Source of the DNA: CBDEVH01 sp965243565
GTDB taxonomy: Bacteria > Pseudomonadota > Gammaproteobacteria > Tethybacterales > Persebacteraceae
NCBI GenBank assembly: GCA_965243565.1
Contig: CBDEVH010000001.1
Location: 1 to 37,700 of the forward strand
DNA length: 37,700 bases
Direction of reading: 5' to 3'
Shown: one piece after another, positions 7,687 through 16,396 of the stretch
Layout of the letters: the number at the start of each line of letters is the position of its first letter
Numbering within the stretch: position 1 is the first letter of the stretch
Translations under genes and position numbers: made by a program
The notes under the pieces: model-generated
What the model saw: the letters and a program-made list of their open reading frames with translations, nothing else
Databases searched by the model: none
Told to the model about the DNA's origin: nothing

Positions 7687-7911
7687 CTAAGCACCTTTAG
7701 CCTTTGGTAGCGGCTTTGGTTTTTCGCCTTTAGCTTTCGCTACTAAGTAAGCGGTTTCTTTTGAATCATTACCGGCAACAACTTCATTACCTTTAAAACC
7801 AACGAAACAAAAGTTCTGTGCATCACATAAAACAGCACCAGGGTTTTTAGCTCGGGCAATTGCCGCTTCTTCAACAGTGAATTTACTTTGTATAATAATA
7901 CGTTTAGCCAT
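7687..7911 (-). CDS. Small head-associated protein
   Basis: 74-residue basic protein, MAKRIIIQSKFTVEEA..., ending in a Lys/Pro-rich tail (KGEKPKPLPKAKGA). It sits directly after the capsid gene with its own AGGGAAA ribosome-binding site and just before a terminator, so it shares the abundant capsid transcript. Such a place and size suggest a decoration or head-stabilising protein. No family is recognised from sequence, and the role is inferred from position only. Confidence 0.6.
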   Translation of the reverse strand: MAKRIIIQSKFTVEEAAIARAKNPGAVLCDAQNFCFVGFKGNEVVAGNDSKETAYLVAKAKGEKPKPLPKAKGA

Positions 7912-7923
7912 GATATTTCCCTA

Positions 7924-8883
7924 TTATAAAGTTTGTACGATGATACCAGCAGTATCTTTCAAGCTGGTTGCAGTTTGAACCCAGTTAGTACCAAGTGCAA
8001 TAGCTGCATCGTCTGGCTGAGTAACTGCGGTGTTCCAAGTGTAACCTTTTAACGAAAGATTGAATGACGCTTCTTCCTTCATTAATTGCTTGGCGTTATC
8101 AAACTCAGTACGGGTTTCAGTATAAACGCGAGAATCGCCGTTATCTTCCATCATTACACCACCAGCAACTAAACCAATTTGGTAATAGTTATCTGTACCG
8201 GTGTTATCAAAGAATAAAGCAGGTGAATCAGTCATTATCAACATACGACCAAAACCATCTTGAACAACCTGGATAGTTTCAAACTGAAACAAGCGGGCAG
8301 TGTTGGTTAGTGAATCGCCGTAAATGTCATGTAGAGACTTACTGTGCATAATCCAAGTAACCAAAGAGGCAGAACGATCACCAAATAAGCGAGCGCCTTG
8401 ATTAAGCGATGCTAGCTGTGCAGTTGCAGCAGTACCATCATAAACAGCAGTAGCGCCAACGTTAGTAACGCCGCCAACAATTGCGGCTAGTGCAGAGTTA
8501 AGCATGTATTGAAATTTAGCAGCACCAACTTGCTCACCGAAAGCAATGCCGGCTTCGCGTGGGTCACGTTTAGTCCAATCAAATGCTGAACCTGTGTATT
8601 CCATAGGTAAAGAACCCATGCCAACTTTGACAGCAGCTTCTTTTAAAGTTGCTAACGGGGTTGATGCAAGTGCGGCGGTAGAAGATGGATCGCGATTACC
8701 ATACAAACCAGCCATCAATGCGTAGCTAGATTTCTCGGCAAAGTCACCAGCGTTATCAACTGCACTAATTAAAGTTAATGCGTTGCGTGTTGCTTCATTC
8801 CAAAGGTTAGTTTGTTGATCAACAACTTCAGTAGCTGTTAATTGTGTCCATTTGTTAAAAATATCAAAGTTAGTTAAGCTCAT
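7924..8883 (-). CDS. Major capsid protein
   Basis: 319 residues, acidic, opening MSLTNFDIFNKWTQLTATEVVDQQ, with the AFGEQVGAAKFQYMLNSALAAI helix and WIMHSKSLHDIYGDSL segment seen in a capsid-protein family of marine and enterobacterial siphoviruses (HK97 fold). It follows a scaffold gene and precedes the small head protein, the usual order. The start has an AGGAAT site. There is no N-terminal delta domain long enough for an HK97-type built-in scaffold, consistent with the separate scaffold gene upstream. Confidence 0.85.
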   Translation of the reverse strand: MSLTNFDIFNKWTQLTATEVVDQQTNLWNEATRNALTLISAVDNAGDFAEKSSYALMAGLYGNRDPSSTAALASTPLATLKEAAVKVGMGSLPMEYTGSAFDWTKRDPREAGIAFGEQVGAAKFQYMLNSALAAIVGGVTNVGATAVYDGTAATAQLASLNQGARLFGDRSASLVTWIMHSKSLHDIYGDSLTNTARLFQFETIQVVQDGFGRMLIMTDSPALFFDNTGTDNYYQIGLVAGGVMMEDNGDSRVYTETRTEFDNAKQLMKEEASFNLSLKGYTWNTAVTQPDDAAIALGTNWVQTATSLKDTAGIIVQTL

Positions 8884-8900
8884 AATTATTCCTGTTTAAG

Positions 8901-9518
8901 TTATTTTTGCTCAAGATAAGCGACTTTTTCAGCCATAGTTTTATCTTTAAACGATTTATTTACACCAGTGCCAGCCGTACCGCCACTACTTTCGGAGCCT
9001 GCCGAGCCTGCTCCTGAGCCAACACTGGCTTTAATATAACGCGCATTCGCTTTATCCGAAACTAACGATTGCCTAACCTCATCAACGGTTTTCGTGGTAT
9101 CTCTCGACACTACTTGACCATCTTTTACTTCTACTAAACTACTGAACTGCGATTGCATATACATGCGACCCGCAGGGTCATCAGCTAAAGCCGTTGAAAA
9201 GTCATTAACAGATGACTCTAACAAGCGACCATTTTCCGCCTCTTGAAAGCTGTGTTTCAATAATGTCATTTGTTCTTTTTCGTTATCAAGTGCTAATTTG
9301 TAATCGGCAATTGAACCGTTTTTCTCTGCTAGTTCTTTGGCTGAATCATGCTTGGCCTGTTCAGTTTCTAGCTTTGACGCTTCAAGGTCACTTTTAGCAA
9401 CCTTTTCACGATCAATTAATTCTGTGTTTTTGTTTTTTAATCCTAAAACATCAGCATCATAATCTTTTTGTGCCTGTGCGAGTTGTTCACCCTCCAAGCC
9501 GTACTTGGTAAAGTCCAT
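8901..9518 (-). CDS. Capsid scaffold protein
   Basis: 205 residues, highly charged and helical. A long coiled coil (about 15-100; NKNTELIDREKVAKSDLE...) is followed by a Gly/Ser-rich flexible stretch (GSGAGSAGSESSGGTAGTG at about 165-185) and a short helical C terminus (MAEKVAYLEQK) suited to capsid contact. This is the classic build of an internal scaffold, placed directly before the capsid gene. The upstream leader contains AACGGACGGACA, a doubled form of a motif found before other starts here. Confidence 0.82.
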   Translation of the reverse strand: MDFTKYGLEGEQLAQAQKDYDADVLGLKNKNTELIDREKVAKSDLEASKLETEQAKHDSAKELAEKNGSIADYKLALDNEKEQMTLLKHSFQEAENGRLLESSVNDFSTALADDPAGRMYMQSQFSSLVEVKDGQVVSRDTTKTVDEVRQSLVSDKANARYIKASVGSGAGSAGSESSGGTAGTGVNKSFKDKTMAEKVAYLEQK

Positions 9519-9569
9519 AAGTCTGTCCGTCCGTTAATAGTGTAAGTCATTGTAATTAAATTATGCGTA

Positions 9570-9598
9570 TTGGTCAAATTATAGCATATAGGTATAAT
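9570..9598 (+). promoter_or_regulatory. Promoter of the rightward lipoprotein gene
   Basis: TTGGTC, a 17-base spacer, then a perfect TATAAT at 9593-9598, in AT-rich DNA 35 bases upstream of the lipoprotein ATG. It is independent of the leftward late operon, as expected for a moron gene. Confidence 0.75.
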
Positions 9599-9633
9599 AG
9601 CTTGCTTTATAGGTATTAATAACGGGAATCGCA

Positions 9634-10185
9634 ATGGCAACTTTTCACAAAACAATAATCCTAATCAGTCTACTTTTCCTCTCAACTGCCTGTGGTGGTG
9701 ACAGTGAAACTCAAGAGCCAATTAATGATGACACTTATGTTTATTATGATGAATCTTACCTTCAATGTAATTGGGGTTATTTCAAAGAATTAACGGGCGC
9801 TACTGTTTATCCCTGGTGGTACGATGCGGACAACATAAAAGCCATATTCTTTGTGCATACCGACTACATGACCGTTGGAGAGGTTGAGGCAATGAGGCTA
9901 TCAATTGCTGACGCCCCCATTTACATATCTACAGTAAACAACCTAAACAGCACACTTTATCAGCCATCAGTCTATCAAGGTCTAGGCATAGCCATCGAAA
10001 AAATAAAAGTTGAGGCAGAAAAAAACAACATGTGGGAGATTGTACTTGATAGAAAAAGAGATCATCACAAATGGTTAACTGTTGATAGTGAGACTAATAC
10101 CAATGGCTATTACTCTGTAGGTTGCGACGTAGTAATGGAAACCATAGCAGAGCTTATATATGGCTCCGTTATTAGCTTTAACTAA
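9634..10185 (+). CDS. Lipoprotein moron, opposite strand to the late operon
   Basis: 183-residue protein with a Lys-containing N terminus, a hydrophobic core (TIILISLLFLSTAC) and a Cys at residue 20 followed by GGDSE: a lipoprotein signal peptide with a slightly unusual lipobox (STAC). The mature part is acidic and aromatic (YVYYDESYLQCNWGYF) with further Cys residues. It is the only rightward gene in the structural block, has its own sigma70-type promoter, and its stop overlaps the converging MuF stop by a few bases. That arrangement is typical of a moron, a gene added to a phage for host benefit or exclusion. Superinfection exclusion at the cell surface (like T5 Llp) is one possibility, but no homologue is recognised. 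Confidence 0.8.
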   Translation: MATFHKTIILISLLFLSTACGGDSETQEPINDDTYVYYDESYLQCNWGYFKELTGATVYPWWYDADNIKAIFFVHTDYMTVGEVEAMRLSIADAPIYISTVNNLNSTLYQPSVYQGLGIAIEKIKVEAEKNNMWEIVLDRKRDHHKWLTVDSETNTNGYYSVGCDVVMETIAELIYGSVISFN

Positions 10186-11264
10186 AGTCCTGCCGCCTCG
10201 AATACGTTCGGGGCTTTCTTTCTCATTTCCACCAAAGTCATCGCCTCAAAATTCCTATTTAATGACAATCTCGCGAATTCATCAGATGTTAAACCGCCAC
10301 TTCTTAATAATTTAGCTCTAGTTGGCCCTATCGCATCAGCTTGAAATGCTACCGGTTGTTTCTTTAGCCAACTAAAATAAGTTTCTTTGGTGCTTACTTG
10401 TTTGCCGCCTTCCTCGCCTTTTGATGCTCTAGTTGCACCCTGGTCTAAAAAATCAAACTTTTCAGATAATACTGGTGTAGTTGTACTTCTGCAATTTGGG
10501 TGAATGGGTGGTAGTGGCCCTTCACCTAAATTGAATCGGCGACCGTCTAAAGCTGTACATTGATCGCTTGTTTTAGAATCTAGCGTTGATACCCATTGAT
10601 AACCCTTTATTAAGTCGCTGTTTTGCTTCATCGTTAACTGCCTGGCTTGTGTCGATGAGTGCTGCACTGCGGTTCTTACGATAGTGCGATTACTTCGGTT
10701 TATTTTAGCTAGTTCACCATCATTAAAGTTATTAGCTTTAGTGCCTCGAATTCTACGGGTAATCTCGCTGTTAGTTTGGCCCTGATAAAAACCCTGTTGA
10801 ATAGTGTTACTAACTAATTGCGTTTGCGTAGTTGACCAATCTTTTATAAATGGCTCTAGTAGTTGTTTACCTGAATAGTTCTGCATTTGCATAGGATTTA
10901 CACGGATAGCCGTCAAAGCTTGTTCAGCGGTCGGTATAGTGGACTGATAACCAACCACAACACTTTCGTAACTTGCTGCCTCAAATGTGCCTTGCTGAAA
11001 ACCTATCTCACCCAAATCTAAGGCTAATTGTTTATTGTAATCATCATAGATAGCTTTTTGCAGGCTAGTAACATCAGCAAGCAAAGCGTTTAATCGCTTC
11101 TTACTTGTGATTGTTTCACCTTCGTCGGATAACCTTTTGCGAACAGCCTTTTCAATACGCTTTAAAAATGGGGCGAATTTCTTATGTTCACCCTGCTTTA
11201 GTCGCTCAAGTAATACTTGGTTGCGAACATCAATATTAATTAATGCCGGTGAGGTATCAGCCAT
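10182..11264 (-). CDS. Head morphogenesis protein, Mu gpF family
   Basis: 360 residues. The N-terminal half is helical (portal-proximal). Near residues 225-265 lies the family signature: LDSKTSDQCTALDGRRF followed by PPIHPNCRST, the D-C-LDG and HPNCR motif of Phage_Mu_F proteins. These sit inside the head near the portal and may be ejected. It starts in a one-base overlap (TAATG) with the portal stop, the standard portal-MuF pairing. The stop converges on the lipoprotein gene. Confidence 0.9.
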   Translation of the reverse strand: MADTSPALINIDVRNQVLLERLKQGEHKKFAPFLKRIEKAVRKRLSDEGETITSKKRLNALLADVTSLQKAIYDDYNKQLALDLGEIGFQQGTFEAASYESVVVGYQSTIPTAEQALTAIRVNPMQMQNYSGKQLLEPFIKDWSTTQTQLVSNTIQQGFYQGQTNSEITRRIRGTKANNFNDGELAKINRSNRTIVRTAVQHSSTQARQLTMKQNSDLIKGYQWVSTLDSKTSDQCTALDGRRFNLGEGPLPPIHPNCRSTTTPVLSEKFDFLDQGATRASKGEEGGKQVSTKETYFSWLKKQPVAFQADAIGPTRAKLLRSGGLTSDEFARLSLNRNFEAMTLVEMRKKAPNVFEAAGL

Positions 11265-12763
11265 TATTCATCGTTACCAAAATCAACGGTATTACCTTGT
11301 TCTTGCTGGGTCATTGTGTTCATTTCATCTAAATTAACATCAGCCCCGATAGCCTTGCCTTTAACCAAAATAGTATCCAGTTCACTTTTAGAGAATGCGC
11401 CACCCTGCCAAACACTAACCCACTTAACGGCATCTTCAGCACTTAATGCCATGTCAAAGAATTCGTCGTTGAGTTCAAACGAATAATCTTGGTAATCTAT
11501 CCCCATAAACAAGCAAACCCACTCAATACACTGTGTATAAGCTGTGGATATGTTTGTTGATATAACTTCTAAATCACTGACATCAGAGGAGTGTTTAATT
11601 CTTGCTGCTTCGGCTGTTTCAACACCGCCACCATTAGTGATTAGTTGAGCGCCTAATGCAATCATTTGTTCCTCGTAGTCTTTTTGTATGCCTTTACTCA
11701 TGTTGTTTTCAGGTGGTGTGGCGTAGTTAAACGAACCGCCAGCCTCGACGATGATCATTGAGTCCTCACCTAATTCAACAGAGCCACCATTTTTAGCTTT
11801 AGTTTCAGCTGTTTTAGTAAATACGTTAGACGCCACCCACGGTTGACATGCTGATAATTGAAAACTACTTGATGCCAGGTTTGCTGACTCTTGATAGTGT
11901 CCAATATTAATATCACTGATAGGCTCTAGTGGTAAATTATCAATACTTGGCTGGTTATTCATCGAGCCGACAAAAGTAAAAGGTATTGCTGTTAGTGGTG
12001 TGTTATTTGCTCCCATCACTTGAATTTCTTCTGTTTTCTCCAGCCCTTCACCTTTTTTCGTTGATTCTGTGAATATTTGAATAGTCACGCCACCAGGGCT
12101 AAGTCTATACACCTTGAATTGCTTTTTAATCTCTCGCTGAATTCGCATCTCATCCGTAAAGACTTCGACAGCCTCTTGTAATATCAGTAAGTCTAAAATC
12201 TTAGCGTTGTTAATCACCGACTCATGCCAGTCAATAATAGATTCTGCCTTGTACTCTTGGATAGTTGCCTTAAATCCGTTATCAACATCAGCCTGCGTTA
12301 ATTGGTTGCCTTCATCATTGCGGGGCATATCAACCAATAAACCATCGCGCCCAATTTGGATAACGTCACTTGATACCGACCGGCTTTGTTGATTCATCGT
12401 CAAACCAGAGCCGTTAACATTAGTAAAAATGTATTCTAGCGCCTCGGGAACCTCTGACTCGGTAGGTGGTTTACGGTAAAGCATACCTAACAAACCCGAC
12501 AAGGTTTTAACAGTGGCATTATATAACCGAGCGCCATTAATATAATTAATATTACGGTTTTGGTTGTAAGCTGATTTATCAGTTGGGTTTATTGGGCGTA
12601 AAAATGTCGCCCTAATGGCACTTGTGGAAGTGTTAAGCTTGTTAAGGTGTTGCAGGTCGCTTTCTTTTAACCGAGCCTCACCATTATTAATAGCGCGAAC
12701 TCTCGACCATCGGCCCGCATATTTATTGTATTCACTGTTGTTTTCAATATTTAACGCTGCCAT
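11264..12763 (-). CDS. Portal protein (DUF4055-type)
   Basis: 499 residues. It forms the dodecameric ring at the head vertex through which DNA is packaged and released. The RYAGRWSxxR-type opening, NYINGARLYNATVKTLSGLLGMLYRKPP segment (given here as recognised, about residues 72-100), and the DVIQIGRDGLLVDMP motif are typical of the DUF4055 portal group. It begins inside the last codons of the large terminase (13-base overlap) and ends at the MuF start, fully coupled. A Gln/Met-rich acidic tail closes the protein. Confidence 0.88.
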   Translation of the reverse strand: MAALNIENNSEYNKYAGRWSRVRAINNGEARLKESDLQHLNKLNTSTSAIRATFLRPINPTDKSAYNQNRNINYINGARLYNATVKTLSGLLGMLYRKPPTESEVPEALEYIFTNVNGSGLTMNQQSRSVSSDVIQIGRDGLLVDMPRNDEGNQLTQADVDNGFKATIQEYKAESIIDWHESVINNAKILDLLILQEAVEVFTDEMRIQREIKKQFKVYRLSPGGVTIQIFTESTKKGEGLEKTEEIQVMGANNTPLTAIPFTFVGSMNNQPSIDNLPLEPISDINIGHYQESANLASSSFQLSACQPWVASNVFTKTAETKAKNGGSVELGEDSMIIVEAGGSFNYATPPENNMSKGIQKDYEEQMIALGAQLITNGGGVETAEAARIKHSSDVSDLEVISTNISTAYTQCIEWVCLFMGIDYQDYSFELNDEFFDMALSAEDAVKWVSVWQGGAFSKSELDTILVKGKAIGADVNLDEMNTMTQQEQGNTVDFGNDE

Positions 12764-14028
12764 TTGTAACTCACTGTTGAAATTGGTTTAATAATTGGGA
12801 AGGTGTAAGCGATATAATACCCACCTGCGTCTGGCATATGGTCGGCATCATGTTGCTTGTCCGGATTTCCAGTCTTGTCGTAAACTTGCTGCTCCAAGTC
12901 ATCAGTATAGCGCGGGCACATATTAGTATTAACTTTATAACGCCTAACGCCTTTACCGTTACATAACATAGCATTCATGGCATTGATTCTATCACGAACA
13001 AAAGGATTAACCGAATCATAGCGCGTTAAATAGCCAGCGTCGTCTAGTTTACTAATATCAGTCTCGCTAGCACTAACAGATTTACGGTTTTTGCCTGAAC
13101 TGTCAGGATATACGTAAATAGTTCTACTAGGGTAAAGCCTATCGATCTCTGCAATCATTTCATCAGTATCAAGCAAACCGAATATTTCATTAACTGCTAT
13201 TGGGTCGCCGTCTCTTTCAATGTGAACTATAGCCGACATCTTCCCGACGTTAAAATCCATCCCGATGTGTAGCGTTTCGTGATCATCTTCTGTTATATCG
13301 GTGCTATTTAATCGCCTGTCAAATACTCGGTAAACAGTACCGCCTTGTAAGTTTACGAATTCACCCTGTATGTAAGCTTCAATTAATTGTTCTGGGTAAC
13401 TAGCCCGTAAAGAGTCAACGTAATCATCAGGCAAAAAAGGATTACTAAGCGTTGAAGCCTGCACCATTTCGTACCCTTCTTTTGGGTTACGTTTCCACCT
13501 GTCATAAACAAATCTAAAACCCTCGGGGGTTGTGAATGCTGAAACTGTATTACATGGCTTGTTAGATGTTTTTAGGTATGTCTTGGGGTTTTGGCGGTTA
13601 CGTGCAATTATCTTAGTCCAAGCCTCTAGCGCATGCTCTTTTTTTAACGTGTCCAGTTCATCAATCTTAGCCCTAAATGACTCATAACCAACTATACGAG
13701 ATGGGTTATCCAATGTCCTTAATACAAAATCACCTAATTGACCGCTAGACGTATAGATAATATTTTCTGATTTATTGTATTTGTAGCGAATACCCCAGTC
13801 GATGAGTTTTTCTTCCATCCTAGGCGCAAGTATCAACCTAACTAAATCATAAGTTGGCTCATACATAGCTATCAATGAATCACTACCACCCTCTATCGAG
13901 TCAAGCAAAGCAGAATTACACATTACCTCGCTTTTGCCCGTGCCGAATCCAGCAACAAAGGCAGGAAACTTACAATCCATTGATAAAAATTGCGCCTGTG
14001 GTTCAGTAGCTTTAATCCTAACTTGCAC
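12751..14028 (-). CDS. terL: Terminase large subunit
   Basis: ATPase-nuclease motor that packages DNA. The frame can be opened upstream to a TTG at 14040, but the GTG at 14028 is better: a GAGG site lies 6 bases before it. It gives about 425 residues. Counting from the TTG, the Walker A motif GFGTGKS is at 31-37 and Walker B KIDELD ends in D127-E128. The RNase-H-like nuclease has D262 (IGMDFN), D313 (VYPDSSG) and D404 (DHMPD). All key residues are present. It overlaps the small subunit by 11 bases and the portal by 13. No long terminal repeats mark the window ends, so the packaging mode cannot be read from here. Confidence 0.93.
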   Translation of the reverse strand: MQVRIKATEPQAQFLSMDCKFPAFVAGFGTGKSEVMCNSALLDSIEGGSDSLIAMYEPTYDLVRLILAPRMEEKLIDWGIRYKYNKSENIIYTSSGQLGDFVLRTLDNPSRIVGYESFRAKIDELDTLKKEHALEAWTKIIARNRQNPKTYLKTSNKPCNTVSAFTTPEGFRFVYDRWKRNPKEGYEMVQASTLSNPFLPDDYVDSLRASYPEQLIEAYIQGEFVNLQGGTVYRVFDRRLNSTDITEDDHETLHIGMDFNVGKMSAIVHIERDGDPIAVNEIFGLLDTDEMIAEIDRLYPSRTIYVYPDSSGKNRKSVSASETDISKLDDAGYLTRYDSVNPFVRDRINAMNAMLCNGKGVRRYKVNTNMCPRYTDDLEQQVYDKTGNPDKQHDADHMPDAGGYYIAYTFPIIKPISTVSYKWQR

Positions 14029-14419
14029 TGACCACCTCAATTGTTATTTTACTTATTACTTCATCAGTATTTATTTGCTCAATGGGTGCGTTATCACCCT
14101 GCATTAAATTATGCTCTTTAATTGCTGCAATCAACGAGGGAGCATTTACCATGCCTTTTTCTTCATCGTCTATACTGCATCGCTTCATAGCTTTCTGTAG
14201 CAATTTTAGCTTCTCATCCTTGGTATAGATGAAGTTTGAATCATTGCGCCTTTGATGTTCCGCTATAGAAGCGGCAATAACAGGTTTTAACAAGTTTTCA
14301 CTACCTACCTGTTGCGCTGTCTTTTTACTATACCCCGCGTCGATAGCGGCCTGTGTAGCATTCCCACCATTCAGTAAATAACCTTTTACAAATGCGTCTT
14401 GTTTTGGTGTTAGTTTCAT
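14018..14419 (-). CDS. terS: Terminase small subunit
   Basis: 133 residues starting MKLTPKQDAFVKGYLLNGGNATQAAIDAGYS, the classical terminase_2 family opening. The helix-turn-helix (NATQAAIDAGYSKKTAQQVGSENL, residues about 20-43) binds packaging-site DNA. The middle is helical and the C terminus (ISKITIEVVSAS) contacts the large subunit or portal. The start sits after a GGAGG-like site (ttcgGAGGctg on the minus strand). The gene begins the packaging block. Confidence 0.93.
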   Translation of the reverse strand: MKLTPKQDAFVKGYLLNGGNATQAAIDAGYSKKTAQQVGSENLLKPVIAASIAEHQRRNDSNFIYTKDEKLKLLQKAMKRCSIDDEEKGMVNAPSLIAAIKEHNLMQGDNAPIEQINTDEVISKITIEVVSAS

Positions 14420-14492
14420 TCAGCCTCCGAAAAGCTTAAATGTACCGACCCGAAGCCGGTATGTAATTATTATTACTTCTGTGTAATTTTTA

Positions 14493-14735
14493 TTACTGCG
14501 AGTCAGACATAAAGAATGTTGCATCGCCGGTCAACGTAACTTTTATGTCACACTCAGGCAATGTTATTTCTTTTGTAGTGGTTCCGACAGTGTTAAAAAA
14601 ACCATCAGTAACGTTGCCAAAGCCTTCATCGGTTAATTGCATTTGCATTTGCGCCGTACCGTTAGTGGTTACAAACTTAATAATCTGCTTACCCACTGTG
14701 TTGTGTAACGCTTCGTCGTTTTTATATTCTGCCAT
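14493..14735 (-). CDS. Small protein of unknown function before terminase
   Basis: 80 residues, MAEYKNDEALHNTVGKQII..., soluble and beta-prone with several Thr/Val stretches and a conserved-looking FFMSDSQ end. It has no recognised domain. It follows the 101-residue gene by 4 bases and precedes the small terminase by a 73-base gap with a UUCG-type hairpin. A structural or accessory virion role is possible but not shown. Confidence 0.6.
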   Translation of the reverse strand: MAEYKNDEALHNTVGKQIIKFVTTNGTAQMQMQLTDEGFGNVTDGFFNTVGTTTKEITLPECDIKVTLTGDATFFMSDSQ

Positions 14736-14739
14736 TTCT

Positions 14740-15045
14740 TTATTCCTCTATGTAAAATCTATCGTAAAATATGTAATCAGCTTGGTCGGGTGATAATTGT
14801 ATCTCTTTACCTGTACACGCATCAGCTGCCAAGTCATTAACCATAATATCCAGCTCATCATTAGTTAACTCCATGACTGACAAATCAATAACACTGATAG
14901 CTGCCGATCCTGTTACGCATTCTAATGTGTCTGCAAATAAATAAACATCTTTCCCGTTTATATTGTATTCCACCGCCTCCGGGTAGTGATTTACCAATCC
15001 TTGTGGCTCAAAGCCCTTTTTATATGCTGAATATTTGTGTGACAT
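14740..15045 (-). CDS. Hypothetical protein between LamG and terminase genes
   Basis: 101 residues, acidic, MSHKYSAYKKGFEPQGL..., no membrane segment or motif recognised. It is packed between the LamG-domain gene (10 bases away) and the 80-residue gene (4 bases), so it belongs to the same operon. The start has an AGGG site (taAAGGtAGGG on the minus strand). Function unknown. Confidence 0.6.
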   Translation of the reverse strand: MSHKYSAYKKGFEPQGLVNHYPEAVEYNINGKDVYLFADTLECVTGSAAISVIDLSVMELTNDELDIMVNDLAADACTGKEIQLSPDQADYIFYDRFYIEE

Positions 15046-15055
15046 TTCCCTACCT

Positions 15056-16093
15056 TTAGAATGCTATATTTATTATGCTTCGGATATCCAAGCTATTAAG
15101 CGAGCCTGTAAAACCAACATCAGCTTGCGCACCTGTGTTTACACCGACACCCGCAAAACCTTGTATTACATGGACGCCCGTAGCTGTAACCTGTGGCGTA
15201 GCGACAGCTCCGCCAATTCTAGCAGACACACCGCCAGAACTGACTGCAAATACATCCATCGTAGCTTCATATAAAAGACCACTAACTGTGACGCTAGGTT
15301 GGAATATATCCTCTATCGCAACCTGTGTACCATCACAAGTTGCAAATCCGCCAAAAACATCCCACGATGGCGCGAATGACCAATCAGATGCGTTATCAAA
15401 CCCAGAATCAACTAGTACGGGTACGCCTTCAAACCTGTTGCCAGCTCTTGTATATGGTAATCGTTGGCTTTCCGGGATGTTTACGTATGTTAGCGTTCTT
15501 GTACCCTCGACGGATAGCTCTGTATTCCCTATGGCTTGGTCTATGTAAAACGAATAATTTACAGTGTTTGTAATATCTTCAATCATAACGTTAGATATTG
15601 ACAGGCCACCAGAGGTGCCACCCGCAAAGTTTCGCAGGAAGTTTGATATTGTCATGGGCGGCAGGTTCGCCGGTGCTGCGGCTGTTTCATTCGTGCCACC
15701 ATCGACACCTATAAACATTACACCACCACTAATACCAAGATTAACTTGGTGCATTTCGCCGTCAACCAGCGTAGATAATAACGAGTCACTATCCAGGCTA
15801 ACCACTGTGTCACCGTCTAATCTGAATGTAATGTCGCCAGCAACACCGTTAAGCCTGACAAAATTATCCTCATCTGCGGATGAGCTGAATATTATCTTGT
15901 TAGATAATGCGGATGCGTAAAAATCAACTGTAACTTGCCAATCACCACCAAGAACTATATCAGTATCTATTGACATGTACTGACTAGCGGCAGCCACCGT
16001 TCTATCTATAATTATATTTGATCTCACACGGCCATCTGTGAACATTGACGATATCACAGGCTTAATAATCGAGCTAATCATGCTTTTTATCAT
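15056..16093 (-). CDS. LamG/concanavalin-like domain protein
   Basis: 345 residues. An amphipathic N terminus (MIKSMISSIIKPVISSMF) precedes a LamG-like jelly-roll at about residues 35-190, recognisable from WQVTVDFYAS, NFVRLNGVAGDITFRLDGD, GEMHQVNLGISGGVMFIGVDG and ISNVMIED. A second beta-rich part (about 215-345; FDNASDWSFAPSWDV...) has the look of a carbohydrate-binding module. Such proteins bind sugars on cell surfaces. The gene is far from the tail genes, between the lysis membrane proteins and terminase, so it could be a virion decoration or a receptor-binding accessory. The domain call is by pattern only. Confidence 0.65.
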   Translation of the reverse strand: MIKSMISSIIKPVISSMFTDGRVRSNIIIDRTVAAASQYMSIDTDIVLGGDWQVTVDFYASALSNKIIFSSSADEDNFVRLNGVAGDITFRLDGDTVVSLDSDSLLSTLVDGEMHQVNLGISGGVMFIGVDGGTNETAAAPANLPPMTISNFLRNFAGGTSGGLSISNVMIEDITNTVNYSFYIDQAIGNTELSVEGTRTLTYVNIPESQRLPYTRAGNRFEGVPVLVDSGFDNASDWSFAPSWDVFGGFATCDGTQVAIEDIFQPSVTVSGLLYEATMDVFAVSSGGVSARIGGAVATPQVTATGVHVIQGFAGVGVNTGAQADVGFTGSLNSLDIRSIINIAF

Positions 16094-16122
16094 TGTCGTA
16101 ATTTCCTGATGAATTTTATTGC

Positions 16123-16245
16123 TTATATACTAATGAATATTGCGAATATTAATGTCGTGACGGATAGAGATATAAATATTGTTTTTACATCTGCATTACT
16201 TGTTTCTGGCACATCTTTAAGAATAGCTCTTTCTGACTTGTTCAT
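16123..16245 (-). CDS. Small single-pass membrane protein (40 aa)
   Basis: Short open frame MNKSERAILKDVPETS... with a charged N-terminal half and one hydrophobic segment (TIFISLSVTTLIFAIFISI) running to the C terminus. It lies between the LamG gene and another tiny membrane protein gene in the same orientation, with GGTAAAA just before the ATG. It could be an accessory lysis protein (antiholin or pinholin type), but topology alone does not decide. Confidence 0.55.
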   Translation of the reverse strand: MNKSERAILKDVPETSNADVKTIFISLSVTTLIFAIFISI

Positions 16246-16261
16246 TTTTTACCTAATTGAT

Positions 16262-16387
16262 TTATGGTATAGCGAATATAAAGCCAGCTACAGTGGCGGC
16301 AGTCGACACAGCCACAGCAATCAGGACGCAAACATAAAAGGTGTCTTTTATTGATTGTTTAATTGTCCCCTTATCGTCACCATTCAT
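16262..16387 (-). CDS. Small single-pass membrane protein (41 aa)
   Basis: MNGDDKGTIKQSIKDTFY followed by a strongly hydrophobic Val/Ala-rich helix (VCVLIAVAVSTAATVAGFIFAI) ending in P-stop. One membrane span, N-terminal half acidic then basic. It is placed 9 bases after the three-segment holin-like gene at 16397, with TAGG before the start. It is likely part of the lysis module. Confidence 0.6.
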   Translation of the reverse strand: MNGDDKGTIKQSIKDTFYVCVLIAVAVSTAATVAGFIFAIP

Positions 16388-16396
16388 TTAGCTAGC

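Noticed and set aside
9443..9655. Leftward 70-residue frame across the scaffold start and lipoprotein promoter
   Set aside because: It would cover the lipoprotein promoter and start on the other strand, overlaps the scaffold gene out of frame and has no ribosome-binding site.
12771..12974. A second leftward frame within the large terminase gene
   Set aside because: Overlaps the nuclease domain coding sequence in another frame and has no start signal.
14443..14461. Hairpin with UUCG-type loop before the small terminase gene, considered as terminator or tRNA part
   Set aside because: No T-run follows on either strand and no cloverleaf can be drawn; the stem is only about 7 bp.
15075..15920. 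Rightward frames of 118-157 residues opposite the LamG gene
   Set aside because: Antisense shadows of a well supported gene, without translation signals.
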